DNA of 64,000 nt from NCBI GenBank assembly GCA_902388495.1, contig CABMPP010000004.1:124001-188000 (forward strand). Reading direction: 5' to 3'. Position 1 is the first letter of the stretch, and every line of letters starts with the position of its first letter. Below the pieces are notes generated by a model. That model made no database searches and had not been told where the DNA came from. It worked only from the letters and a program-made list of their open reading frames with translations. Made by a program: the position numbers and the translations under genes. Of this stretch, positions 1 through 6,770 are shown in pieces. Origin of the DNA: an uncultured Bacteroides sp. GTDB lineage: Bacteria; Bacteroidota; Bacteroidia; Bacteroidales; Bacteroidaceae.

Positions 1-684
1 GACAGAAAGAATCAGATTGCAGTTCTGTCTTCCGGTCAGAAAGCTATTTTGTTTTATACTCCGGAAGGAAAGTATCTGAAAACAGTGAAATTAGAAATGA
101 GACCTGATGATTTTAAGATATGTCCTCAAGGTGGATTTATTTTGTCTAATTCCGGTTTGGATGAACCCGAGGCGGGGATTTATCATGTGGACGAGTCCGG
201 TCAAGGAATGGTGTGTTTAGTAAAAAGGGACGGCAATCATCTTGTTTATATAACTTCTGAATGGGAATTATGTTCTTATGAAGATATAATATGTTTTATG
301 GCTCCGAATTTTGATAATGTGGTGTATAATTTTGAAAATCAGGAACTTTCTGTTGAATATCCTTTTAGAATGAAACCTAATTTGAAGCATAATTATAAGA
401 AAACTGTATCTTTGCAACACTTAGAGGATTTTATACGAACAACATATCTGGAAGGAAAAAGGTGGATATGGGCGACCTATTGGTCTTCTGTTGATGATTT
501 AAGAATATTCGTCTATTCAAAAGAGACTGGCGAATATTGGATAGGGAGAGGAATGGTGAATGATTCTGATGATAGTGGAATTGGTAGGAAAACTTCTGTA
601 ACACAGGATAATACATTTGTTACCTGGCAGGAAAATGAGAACCCGAACGAAAACCCGACTATCCAGATATTACATCTGAAATGA
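1..684 (+). CDS. Six-bladed beta-propeller protein, 5' end cut off by window
   Basis: The reading frame is open from base 1, so this is the C-terminal part of a larger protein, not a gene starting at the in-frame TTG near base 49. The text is beta-rich with repeated short hydrophobic strands and aromatic residues, as in the Bacteroides six-bladed beta-propeller lipoproteins, two complete members of which lie downstream (1878 and 8481). It ends with an Asn-Pro-Thr-Ile motif a few residues before the stop, the same position as the Asn-Pro-Val motif that ends the two complete copies. The stop lies 34 bases before the first NVEALA peptide gene, so they are probably co-transcribed. The role of the family is unknown; an extracytoplasmic binding function is an inference. 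Confidence 0.75.
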   Translation, partial: DRKNQIAVLSSGQKAILFYTPEGKYLKTVKLEMRPDDFKICPQGGFILSNSGLDEPEAGIYHVDESGQGMVCLVKRDGNHLVYITSEWELCSYEDIICFMAPNFDNVVYNFENQELSVEYPFRMKPNLKHNYKKTVSLQHLEDFIRTTYLEGKRWIWATYWSSVDDLRIFVYSKETGEYWIGRGMVNDSDDSGIGRKTSVTQDNTFVTWQENENPNENPTIQILHLK

Positions 685-693
685 ATTCGGACT

Positions 694-848
694 ATTAACC
701 CATAAAAAAAAGAAAAAAATGGGAAAGGAACTTTTTGCGATTCTGATGGTCGCTATAGTCGCAGCATTTGCGGGCTACAATATTTATCAGTCACAGAGAA
801 TGGAAACGATGTCGGACTTGATGCTGGCTAATGTGGAAGCGTTGGCTG
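694..848 (+). repeat. Direct repeat, copy 1 (NVEALA leader region)
   Basis: About 155 bases, nearly identical to 1355-1509. It covers the A-rich leader (attaacccataaaa), the start codon and the coding sequence for the hydrophobic segment through the NVEALA motif. The two copies diverge completely right after that motif, so the repeat ends at the presumed processing point. Confidence 0.9.
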
Positions 849-979
849 ATGATTCGGAATATGTTATAGGGACTATAGGAACCAATTGGAAAACATATAG
901 AGTGACGTGTACTAAAACGGTTGGCTTTGATTATGGCTTAGTTTATACAAAAACTACTACTTATATTTTCAATATATGA
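719..979 (+). CDS. NVEALA-family peptide 1
   Basis: An 86-residue protein of the NVEALA family. It has Met-Gly-Lys, a hydrophobic stretch (about residues 4-22), a polar linker (YQSQRMETM) and the motif NVEALA at about residues 38-43. The Ala-Leu-Ala of that motif fits the AxA rule of signal peptidase I but lies some 20 residues beyond the hydrophobic core, unusually far. The predicted mature part has one cysteine only, whereas peptide 2 has eight, so this copy may have lost its original 3' end. Its stop overlaps the start of a remnant matching the end of a beta-propeller gene (976-1050). The function of the family is unknown. Confidence 0.8.
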   Translation: MGKELFAILMVAIVAAFAGYNIYQSQRMETMSDLMLANVEALADDSEYVIGTIGTNWKTYRVTCTKTVGFDYGLVYTKTTTYIFNI

Positions 980-1050
980 AACATTACATTGCAAAACAAC
1001 TTAACGAAGAAGATAATCCTATTCTGATATGGTTTCACATGAAAAAATAG
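976..1050 (+). pseudogene. Remnant of the 3' end of a beta-propeller gene
   Basis: A 24-codon frame that starts in an ATGA overlap with the preceding NVEALA gene. Its end (QLNEEDNPILIWFHMKK) matches the C-terminus of the propeller lipoprotein at 1878-3107 (QLKDDDNPVILKYYLRK) in spacing and motif. A full propeller is some 400 residues, so only the last 20 codons or so survive. The likely history is a deletion that fused the 3' part of an NVEALA-propeller pair. A real small peptide cannot be ruled out. Confidence 0.5.
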
Positions 1051-1175
1051 AACTGCTTCGCAAATATGTGTCGGACCACCATGTTTATGACATATCCGTG
1101 AATGAAGAAAAGGGCATCATCCTTGCTACGGATGTGAATAAGGATGAGCCGATAATTGAATATAGAATGAAATAA
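1029..1175 (+). CDS. Small hypothetical protein (48 aa)
   Basis: An ATG-started frame, overlapping the remnant frame before it by 22 bases in another phase. The product is charged and has no signal peptide or cysteine; it ends KDEPIIEYRMK. I do not recognise it. It may be a second gene fragment left by recombination in this variable region instead of a working gene. Confidence 0.3.
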   Translation: MVSHEKIELLRKYVSDHHVYDISVNEEKGIILATDVNKDEPIIEYRMK

Positions 1176-1198
1176 AAAAGTAAAAATATGGATGGAGA

Positions 1199-1246
1199 GG
1201 AACGGGCGGTGAACGTCTTGTTGGTGCATGATGAACCGCCCGTTCC
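1199..1246. repeat. 12-bp inverted repeat between the NVEALA genes
   Basis: ggaacgggcggt at 1199-1210 is the perfect complement of accgcccgttcc at 1235-1246, with a 24-base loop. It is much richer in GC than its surroundings and has no T-run after it, so it is not a classical terminator; it could stabilise or attenuate the transcript upstream of NVEALA peptide 2. Confidence 0.6.
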
Positions 1247-1354
1247 GTAACCCACCAAGAAAGGAGGTCGAGGCAAAGGTACGGAATTAATCTTAAGAAG
1301 CAATACGTTTGTTTCTCCGTTGAAAGAATAGATTACGGAAAGAATAAACTTTAT

Positions 1355-1509
1355 ATTAACCCATAAAAACAAGAAAAAAAATGGGAAAGAAACTTTTTGC
1401 GATTCTGATGGTCGCTGTAGTTGCAACATTTGCGGGCTACAATATTTATCAGTCACAGAGAATGGAAACGATGTCGAACTTGATGTTGGCCAATGTGGAA
1501 GCATTGGCT
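1355..1509 (+). repeat. Direct repeat, copy 2 (NVEALA leader region)
   Basis: Near-identical to 694-848, with one extra A in the leader and a handful of substitutions. It ends at the NVEALA motif, after which the two genes share nothing. Confidence 0.9.
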
Positions 1510-1668
1510 CGCTATGAATTGCCAGAAGTTGATGTTACATGTGGAAGTGAAAGTGGCGCTTGTTGGGCTGCATCGGGAGATTGCTATGTGAGTTGGTTTA
1601 TTCGTTATGATGATTGCGCTTTTTGTGGATATACATCCTATTCTTGTGATTCTCCTTGTTTGCATTAG
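1381..1668 (+). CDS. NVEALA-family peptide 2, cysteine-rich
   Basis: A 95-residue NVEALA-family protein. Residues 1-43 are almost the same as in peptide 1, while the mature part is unrelated: about 52 residues with eight cysteines, starting after the Ala-Leu-Ala of the motif. Eight is an even number, consistent with up to four disulfides once outside the cytoplasm. The thioredoxin-fold lipoprotein and signal peptidase genes a few kilobases downstream are plausible processing partners (inference). A hairpin (1199-1246) lies upstream and a large palindromic element follows at 1706-1831. Biological role unknown. Confidence 0.85.
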   Translation: MGKKLFAILMVAVVATFAGYNIYQSQRMETMSNLMLANVEALARYELPEVDVTCGSESGACWAASGDCYVSWFIRYDDCAFCGYTSYSCDSPCLH

Positions 1669-1705
1669 TGAAATGGTTGGATTGCTTTAATTCTACTAAA
1701 TTAGA

Positions 1706-1831
1706 AAGTGTATCAAAACTAAAATTAGTTTTCATTCTGCCATTTGGAGAACTTTAGCTTGAAGAATCTCCTTCCTTTATGATGAGAGAAGAGATTCTTC
1801 ACTGCGCTTAAAATGACAGAATGATACACTT
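1706..1831. repeat. 126-bp nested palindromic element (REP/MITE-like)
   Basis: Nested arms: aagtgtatca (1706-1715) with tgatacactt (1822-1831); tcattctgccattt (1732-1745) with aaatgacagaatga (1811-1824), 13 of 14; gaagaatctc (1761-1770) with gagattcttc (1791-1800), perfect. A further perfect palindrome (aaactaaaattagttt, 1716-1731) interrupts the 5' side. The gaagaatctc core resembles extragenic palindromes common in Bacteroidetes. It carries no coding frame. Confidence 0.7.
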
Positions 1832-1877
1832 GTCAAAGTTTTGACATATTCTTGTGTGCTAATAATTAAATTTATTT

Positions 1878-3107
1878 ATGGACTTTAAGAAAATGTGTTT
1901 AAGAAAATATGTTTTTGTGAACAATATAGTAATTATATTGGGGGTGGCTATTGCTGGTGCGTGTTCATTGGATAACTCGGAAAGAAATAATGAGATTGAA
2001 AATATTCCTATTGAGCTACAGGAAGTATCTTCGGATGTTTCGTCATTTATAGAGAAGATTGAAATTGTACCTTTAGAAACGAATGATTCTTCTTTGATAG
2101 GTGCTTACAGAAAAGCGATGTATGATAAGGATATGGATATTTATGCTGTGTATGGTAGAGATCAAATAGTAGTGACTTTCTCTGGTGATGGAAAATTTAT
2201 CGGAAGTTCAAAAAAAATGAAAGGTGAGGGACCGCAGGAATATTATATGGCAATCGATATGAAGTTCAATCCTTTTTTAAATGGAATTGATTTGCTGAAT
2301 CCATATGGGGTGATTTACACTTATACTCCTGCTTTTGATTTAATTTCTATAAAAAAAATAAATCCGGAGTTCTTTGTGGATGCATTGATGGCTTTGGATG
2401 TAGATGATTATATATTCTCAATACCTTCAATTTGGGTAAATCAGGAAGTTACTTTTGTGAATACAGAAACACAGCAATCGCATATGGCGGTTTATGATGG
2501 AACGATATCTTCTGGAAATACAATGGATAGGGATTGCTTCCATAAAATTGGAAATGATTTTTACTTTGTTCCCAAAGGTATTAATTATTATTTTTATCGG
2601 ATTGACGAGATAAATAAGACACTTGTCCCGATTATTTTTCTTGACTTTGGAAATGCCGAGATAAAGGAAAATAAACTTCCAGGGGTTGCTGCTGGTAAAA
2701 GAACAAAAGCAAAGGGTACAAAGCCCGATAAGAAAAGAGATGCCTTATTAAAAGAGATGCAAGAACGAAGCCAATATATACGGGACAATGACTTTATAGT
2801 TCCTTTGGTGAAGTTTTTTAATGATGACTATGTATATATTCATTTTGCTAAGGGACGAGTAGGACTGGGGGGAAATTATATATATAATAGAAAGAAGAAG
2901 AAAGGTTTCTTGCTAAAAGATGGGAAGCCTTTTATAATGCCGCCCTGCTTTGCAATTATTGATAATGTATTAATGACTATTTGTGATGCTTATCATATAC
3001 CGGAATTAGTGAATGTTGATTTAATGACGATAGATGAAATAGAGAAAATGGAGCAGTTAAAGGACGACGATAATCCTGTAATTCTGAAATACTATTTGCG
3101 GAAATGA
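1878..3107 (+). CDS. Six-bladed beta-propeller lipoprotein
   Basis: A 409-residue protein with an N-terminal positively charged segment, a hydrophobic stretch and a lipobox-like GVAIAGAC, so probably a lipoprotein with Cys at about residue 29. The rest is repeated beta-strands; the segment IEKIEIVPLETNDSSLIG is the typical first blade of the Bacteroides six-bladed propeller family (compare DVRYVPLETTDSCLIG at the 8481 gene). It ends with the Asp-Asn-Pro-Val motif common to this family. The stop overlaps the next ATG (ATGA, 3104-3107), implying translational coupling with the DUF1573 lipoprotein. Codon use is AT-rich like the NVEALA genes. An internal ATG at 1893 is an alternative start. Confidence 0.85.
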   Translation: MDFKKMCLRKYVFVNNIVIILGVAIAGACSLDNSERNNEIENIPIELQEVSSDVSSFIEKIEIVPLETNDSSLIGAYRKAMYDKDMDIYAVYGRDQIVVTFSGDGKFIGSSKKMKGEGPQEYYMAIDMKFNPFLNGIDLLNPYGVIYTYTPAFDLISIKKINPEFFVDALMALDVDDYIFSIPSIWVNQEVTFVNTETQQSHMAVYDGTISSGNTMDRDCFHKIGNDFYFVPKGINYYFYRIDEINKTLVPIIFLDFGNAEIKENKLPGVAAGKRTKAKGTKPDKKRDALLKEMQERSQYIRDNDFIVPLVKFFNDDYVYIHFAKGRVGLGGNYIYNRKKKKGFLLKDGKPFIMPPCFAIIDNVLMTICDAYHIPELVNVDLMTIDEIEKMEQLKDDDNPVILKYYLRK

Positions 3108-3979
3108 AATATTTGATTCCTATTTTTATGGTTGTCTTGCTATTTTCATGTAAAAATGCAGAACACGAAAGAATCTTGCGTACAATCTCTTATTGGCAAA
3201 ATCGTGAGATTATTTTCCCTAAAGATACCTCTTTTATTAGTTATAGCCGAAAATGGGGGGCACGAAAAATGTCTTTGCAGAAAGGCGAGTATACTATTTT
3301 GTGTTATGTCGATTCAATAGGATGCATGAGTTGTAAATTGCGATTACCAGAGTGGAAAGATTTTATATATAAGATGGATTCTATGTCTCATGGTAATATT
3401 CCTTTTGTTTTTGTTTTCCAATCAAAAGCTACCAATGATTTAATTCATTTTCTGAAAAAAACAGGCTTTGATTATCCTCTTTTCATTGATACAAACAATA
3501 ATTTCGACCGGCTAAATGGATTTCCTACGGATATTCAATTACAAACTTTCTTGCTAAATCGAGATAATAAAGTTATTGCAATGGGCAATCCTATATATAA
3601 TCCTAAGGTAAAGGAATTGTATATAAATATTGTTCAAGGAAAAAATGTGAATACCAGTAAAAGTATCAATCTTCAAACAGAAGTAAAGGTGGATAGCAAT
3701 TTTATATCTTTGGGTGATTTTGACTGGCAAAAAGAGCAAAAAGCGACTTTTTTTTTGAAGAATACGGGTAATAAACCATTGGTTGTTGAGCATGTGAACA
3801 CTTCTTGCGGCTGTACTTCCGTATCCTATTCCAAGGAGCCCGTGCAACCGGGCAAGGATATTGCTTTGGAAGTGACTTATAAAGCCGATCATCCCGAACA
3901 TTTCAACAAGACGATAACCGTATATTGCAATGCAGATACTTCTCCCATTGTTCTGAAAATAAGCGGAAATGCAAAATAA
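3104..3979 (+). CDS. Lipoprotein with thioredoxin-like and DUF1573 domains
   Basis: A 291-residue protein. A short signal sequence ends in LLFSC (lipidated Cys at about 16). Residues about 60-180 look like a thioredoxin/peroxiredoxin fold with a GCMSCK sequence that holds a CxxC pair. Residues about 205-291 are a DUF1573 domain with the signature TSCGCT. Both are families seen outside the cytoplasm in Bacteroidetes. A CxxC lipoprotein beside a peptide with eight cysteines suggests a role in disulfide chemistry, but this is inference. It overlaps the propeller gene by four bases. The first three quarters of the gene are AT-rich; from about 3780 the base composition shifts to that of the downstream genes. 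Confidence 0.8.
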   Translation: MKYLIPIFMVVLLFSCKNAEHERILRTISYWQNREIIFPKDTSFISYSRKWGARKMSLQKGEYTILCYVDSIGCMSCKLRLPEWKDFIYKMDSMSHGNIPFVFVFQSKATNDLIHFLKKTGFDYPLFIDTNNNFDRLNGFPTDIQLQTFLLNRDNKVIAMGNPIYNPKVKELYINIVQGKNVNTSKSINLQTEVKVDSNFISLGDFDWQKEQKATFFLKNTGNKPLVVEHVNTSCGCTSVSYSKEPVQPGKDIALEVTYKADHPEHFNKTITVYCNADTSPIVLKISGNAK

Positions 3980-3992
3980 GTAAGGAAACCCT

Positions 3993-4883
3993 ATGACGAA
4001 GAAGCTGAAACAGATGCCGAAGTGGCTGAATGGGATTGTGAACCTGGCTTTCTATTTGTGCCTGCTTGCCGCGATACTGGTTGTGTTGCAGGTGTTCGTC
4101 GTGACTTCTTTCAGGATTCCTTCCGACTCGATGGAACCTGCCATGCTGCCGGGTGACTATATCCTGGTGGATAAATGTTCTGCCGGTGCGAGGTTGTTCG
4201 ATGTGCTTTCGGCATTGGACCGGAAGGAGGTGACGATACGCCGCATGCCCGGTTGGCGGGATTTCAAAAGGGAGGATGTGCTTGTATTCAATTTCCCTTA
4301 TCAGCCCCATCGGTGGGACAGCATTGCTTTCGACGTGATGAAGTATTACGTGAAGCGTTGCGTGGCCATCCCCGGCGATACGTTGGAGATAAGAAACGGA
4401 TTCTACAGAATACGCGGGCTGAATGAACCTGTGGGATGCCTGGAGGCCCAGAAGGGAATAGCGCAACTGCCGGACAGTGGGGTGCCGGGTATTGTGATGG
4501 GAACTTACCCATGGAATGAAGAACTGGGATGGACCATCAAGGAGTTCGGTCCGTTGGTGGTACCCGCAAAGGGGCAGGTGGTGAAAATGGATTTCAGGGC
4601 GTGGCTGCTTTATCGTTCTCTGATCAATCGGGAACAGGATAGCCATTTGCGGGTGGATGCAGGTGGACGGGTACTGCTGGGCGACAGCGTGATTTCAGAA
4701 TACTGTTTTTGCGAGAATTATTATTTCATGGCGGGCGATAAGGCCGTGAACTCGCAGGACTCCCGCTATTGGGGACTGTTGCCGGAGACATTTATTGTAG
4801 GCAGGGCATGGCGGATATGGAAGTCGGAAGACCCGGAGGATGGGAACATGCGCTGGAAACGGACTTTAAAAAGAATAGAATGA
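3993..4883 (+). CDS. lepB: Signal peptidase I (family S26)
   Basis: A 296-residue inner-membrane serine protease that removes signal peptides. A single N-terminal membrane segment (about 15-38) is followed by box B with the nucleophile Ser46 (RIPSDSMEPAMLPGDY), the general-base Lys122 in YVKRCVAIPGD, and the GDKAVNSQDSRYWG box near the C-terminus. All catalytic boxes are intact. It sits 13 bases after the DUF1573 lipoprotein gene and shares ATGA with the next gene, so it belongs to this envelope operon and is probably not the main cell-wide signal peptidase. That it processes the NVEALA peptides is an inference from position and from the AxA ending of the motif. Confidence 0.92.
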   Translation: MTKKLKQMPKWLNGIVNLAFYLCLLAAILVVLQVFVVTSFRIPSDSMEPAMLPGDYILVDKCSAGARLFDVLSALDRKEVTIRRMPGWRDFKREDVLVFNFPYQPHRWDSIAFDVMKYYVKRCVAIPGDTLEIRNGFYRIRGLNEPVGCLEAQKGIAQLPDSGVPGIVMGTYPWNEELGWTIKEFGPLVVPAKGQVVKMDFRAWLLYRSLINREQDSHLRVDAGGRVLLGDSVISEYCFCENYYFMAGDKAVNSQDSRYWGLLPETFIVGRAWRIWKSEDPEDGNMRWKRTLKRIE

Positions 4884-6757
4884 AAGGAATTATGAATGGT
4901 TGGCTGATGGGCTGTATTTGCTTGTTGATGGCAATGTTTCTGTCTTGCCGGAATGATATGGCTTTGGAACAAGTACTGGATGCGGCCGGGGAACATAGGC
5001 CGGAGTGGGAATATGTGCTGGAACATTACAGGAATGACCGGCAGAAGTATGCTGCCGCCCGCTTCCTGCTTGTCAATATGCCGGGAGCTTTCAGCCGGAG
5101 CCGGGCTGATATTCCCGATGGCAGATTGTTGGATCTGACTTCGCTGCCGGCCTCCCGCCTGATAACGGAGATAGACCAGGCTTTCAACGCATGGCGCGAG
5201 AATGTCTATACCCGTGACTGCTCCTTTGATGACTTTTGTGAATATATTCTTCCTTACCGGCAAGCCAATGGGATTCTGATAGACAGCGCCAGACAGGTGT
5301 TCTATGCCCGGCATCACGGAAAGTTCTTTACGCAGCCGGGCAAGGACATGACGGAGGAAGTCGACTCGTTGCTCTATCTTTATCGGCACCTGATTCATGT
5401 ACCTTTCGGACAGAAGGAACGGCAGCTACTGAGCGTTTCGGAGTTTGAATGTTATGGGCAGGGGCTTTGTGAACACCGCTGCTGGTACAATACATTGCTG
5501 CTTACTTCGCTTGGGATGGCTGCTGCCACCGATTTTGTTCCGGCATGGGGAAACCGCAATAAGGCTCATTCGTGGAATGTGCTGTTGAAGGATGGGAGGT
5601 CATACGCTTTTGAGCCTTTCTGGGATGAAGACAGGTGGAAATATAAGCGGATTTACAACAACCGCACTTTCGATGAGATATGGGGCTGCTTCCGTCTGCC
5701 CAAAGTATACCGTAATACATACCGCTATTATCTGGACGGTCCGGCTGCCGATAAGGATATGCGCCCGGAGGATGTCCCTACCCTGTTCCGCATCTTCCGG
5801 AAAAAGGATGTGTCGCACGAGTATTTCGATACGGTGAATGTACGGGTAGAACTGCCCGACGTTCCCGAAGGGATGAAGTATGCCTACCTGTGTGTGATGA
5901 ACGATGAGCAGTGGCAACCGGTGCAATGGGGGAAGATTGAGGGTGGACAGGCTGTATTTAAGGGCATGGGCAGGGGAGTGGTATATCTCCCCATGTACTT
6001 CCGAAAAGGTTATTTGCATGCGGCGGGGATGCCTTTCCTATTGCAGGATGACGGCAAAAGCCGGGTACTTGTACCTTCGCGGGAAACGCACGACGTGGTG
6101 AGTAACCAGTTTTTGGGTGCCAATTTTTATCCTAAATCTCGTGTTCATCATCCGGATATTGCGGGGACGGTGCTTGTGGGTGCCTTGCAGGAAGGGAAGT
6201 GGAAGGATACACTCTGTGTCTTTCCCGACAGGATGGAGATGCACAGCATCAGCATGGAAATAGGACAGACAGACTCCATTCGCTATGTGCGGATGCATCT
6301 TCCGCACGGGTGTTTGTCCTTGGGCGACTTGCGCTTCTTTCAGCGTATGTCCGACGGCGGGCAACGGCGGCTGTCAGCCCGTTTCCTGAATGAATTGCCG
6401 GTCTCTCCGCTTGGGGAAACTGCGGATAATATCTGGGACGAATGGCCTTCCACCGGATATAACCGGGAAATATCGGCTCATTATGTGGATATAGATTTAG
6501 GAGAAACCGGCCGTTTGTCACGCATTGGTTTCTGCCCTTATATGGATAATGACTGCTGGGACGCGATACAGTATGAATTGTTTTATTGGGTGGATGGTGG
6601 CTGGAAGAGTCTGGGATGCCAGTATGGAGGTAAACCGGTACGTTATTCCGGTGTGCCGAAGAATGCGCTGCTGATAATAAAGCCTGTGAACTGTGATTGG
6701 GCCGGTGCTCCACGTCCTTTTTTGTTCGAAGAGGATAATGAGGTATATTGGTATTGA
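4880..6757 (+). CDS. Transglutaminase-like lipoprotein
   Basis: A 625-residue protein. I chose the ATG at 4880 because it overlaps the upstream stop (ATGA) and opens a good lipoprotein signal (MKGIMNGWLMG to FLSC, Cys23); the open frame runs further upstream inside the peptidase gene. Residues about 185-250 form a transglutaminase-like papain fold: Cys201 in CEHRCWYNTLL and His230 in KAHSWNVLLKDG. Where the family normally has Asp, 15 residues after the His, this protein has Glu245 (AFEPFWDED). The C-terminal half (about 430-625) is beta-rich, with stretches that look like a discoidin-type module. Likely a surface or periplasmic peptide or polysaccharide-binding enzyme; substrate unknown. Confidence 0.75.
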   Translation: MKGIMNGWLMGCICLLMAMFLSCRNDMALEQVLDAAGEHRPEWEYVLEHYRNDRQKYAAARFLLVNMPGAFSRSRADIPDGRLLDLTSLPASRLITEIDQAFNAWRENVYTRDCSFDDFCEYILPYRQANGILIDSARQVFYARHHGKFFTQPGKDMTEEVDSLLYLYRHLIHVPFGQKERQLLSVSEFECYGQGLCEHRCWYNTLLLTSLGMAAATDFVPAWGNRNKAHSWNVLLKDGRSYAFEPFWDEDRWKYKRIYNNRTFDEIWGCFRLPKVYRNTYRYYLDGPAADKDMRPEDVPTLFRIFRKKDVSHEYFDTVNVRVELPDVPEGMKYAYLCVMNDEQWQPVQWGKIEGGQAVFKGMGRGVVYLPMYFRKGYLHAAGMPFLLQDDGKSRVLVPSRETHDVVSNQFLGANFYPKSRVHHPDIAGTVLVGALQEGKWKDTLCVFPDRMEMHSISMEIGQTDSIRYVRMHLPHGCLSLGDLRFFQRMSDGGQRRLSARFLNELPVSPLGETADNIWDEWPSTGYNREISAHYVDIDLGETGRLSRIGFCPYMDNDCWDAIQYELFYWVDGGWKSLGCQYGGKPVRYSGVPKNALLIIKPVNCDWAGAPRPFLFEEDNEVYWY

Positions 6758-6770
6758 CGGAGGAATGACG

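Noticed and set aside
49..684. The TTG near base 49 as the start of the first propeller gene
   Set aside because: The frame is open to base 1, and about 200 residues are missing compared with complete members.
4769..4879. Upstream extension of the transglutaminase-like gene
   Set aside because: It lies inside the signal peptidase gene; the ATG at 4880 gives a proper lipoprotein signal and an ATGA overlap.
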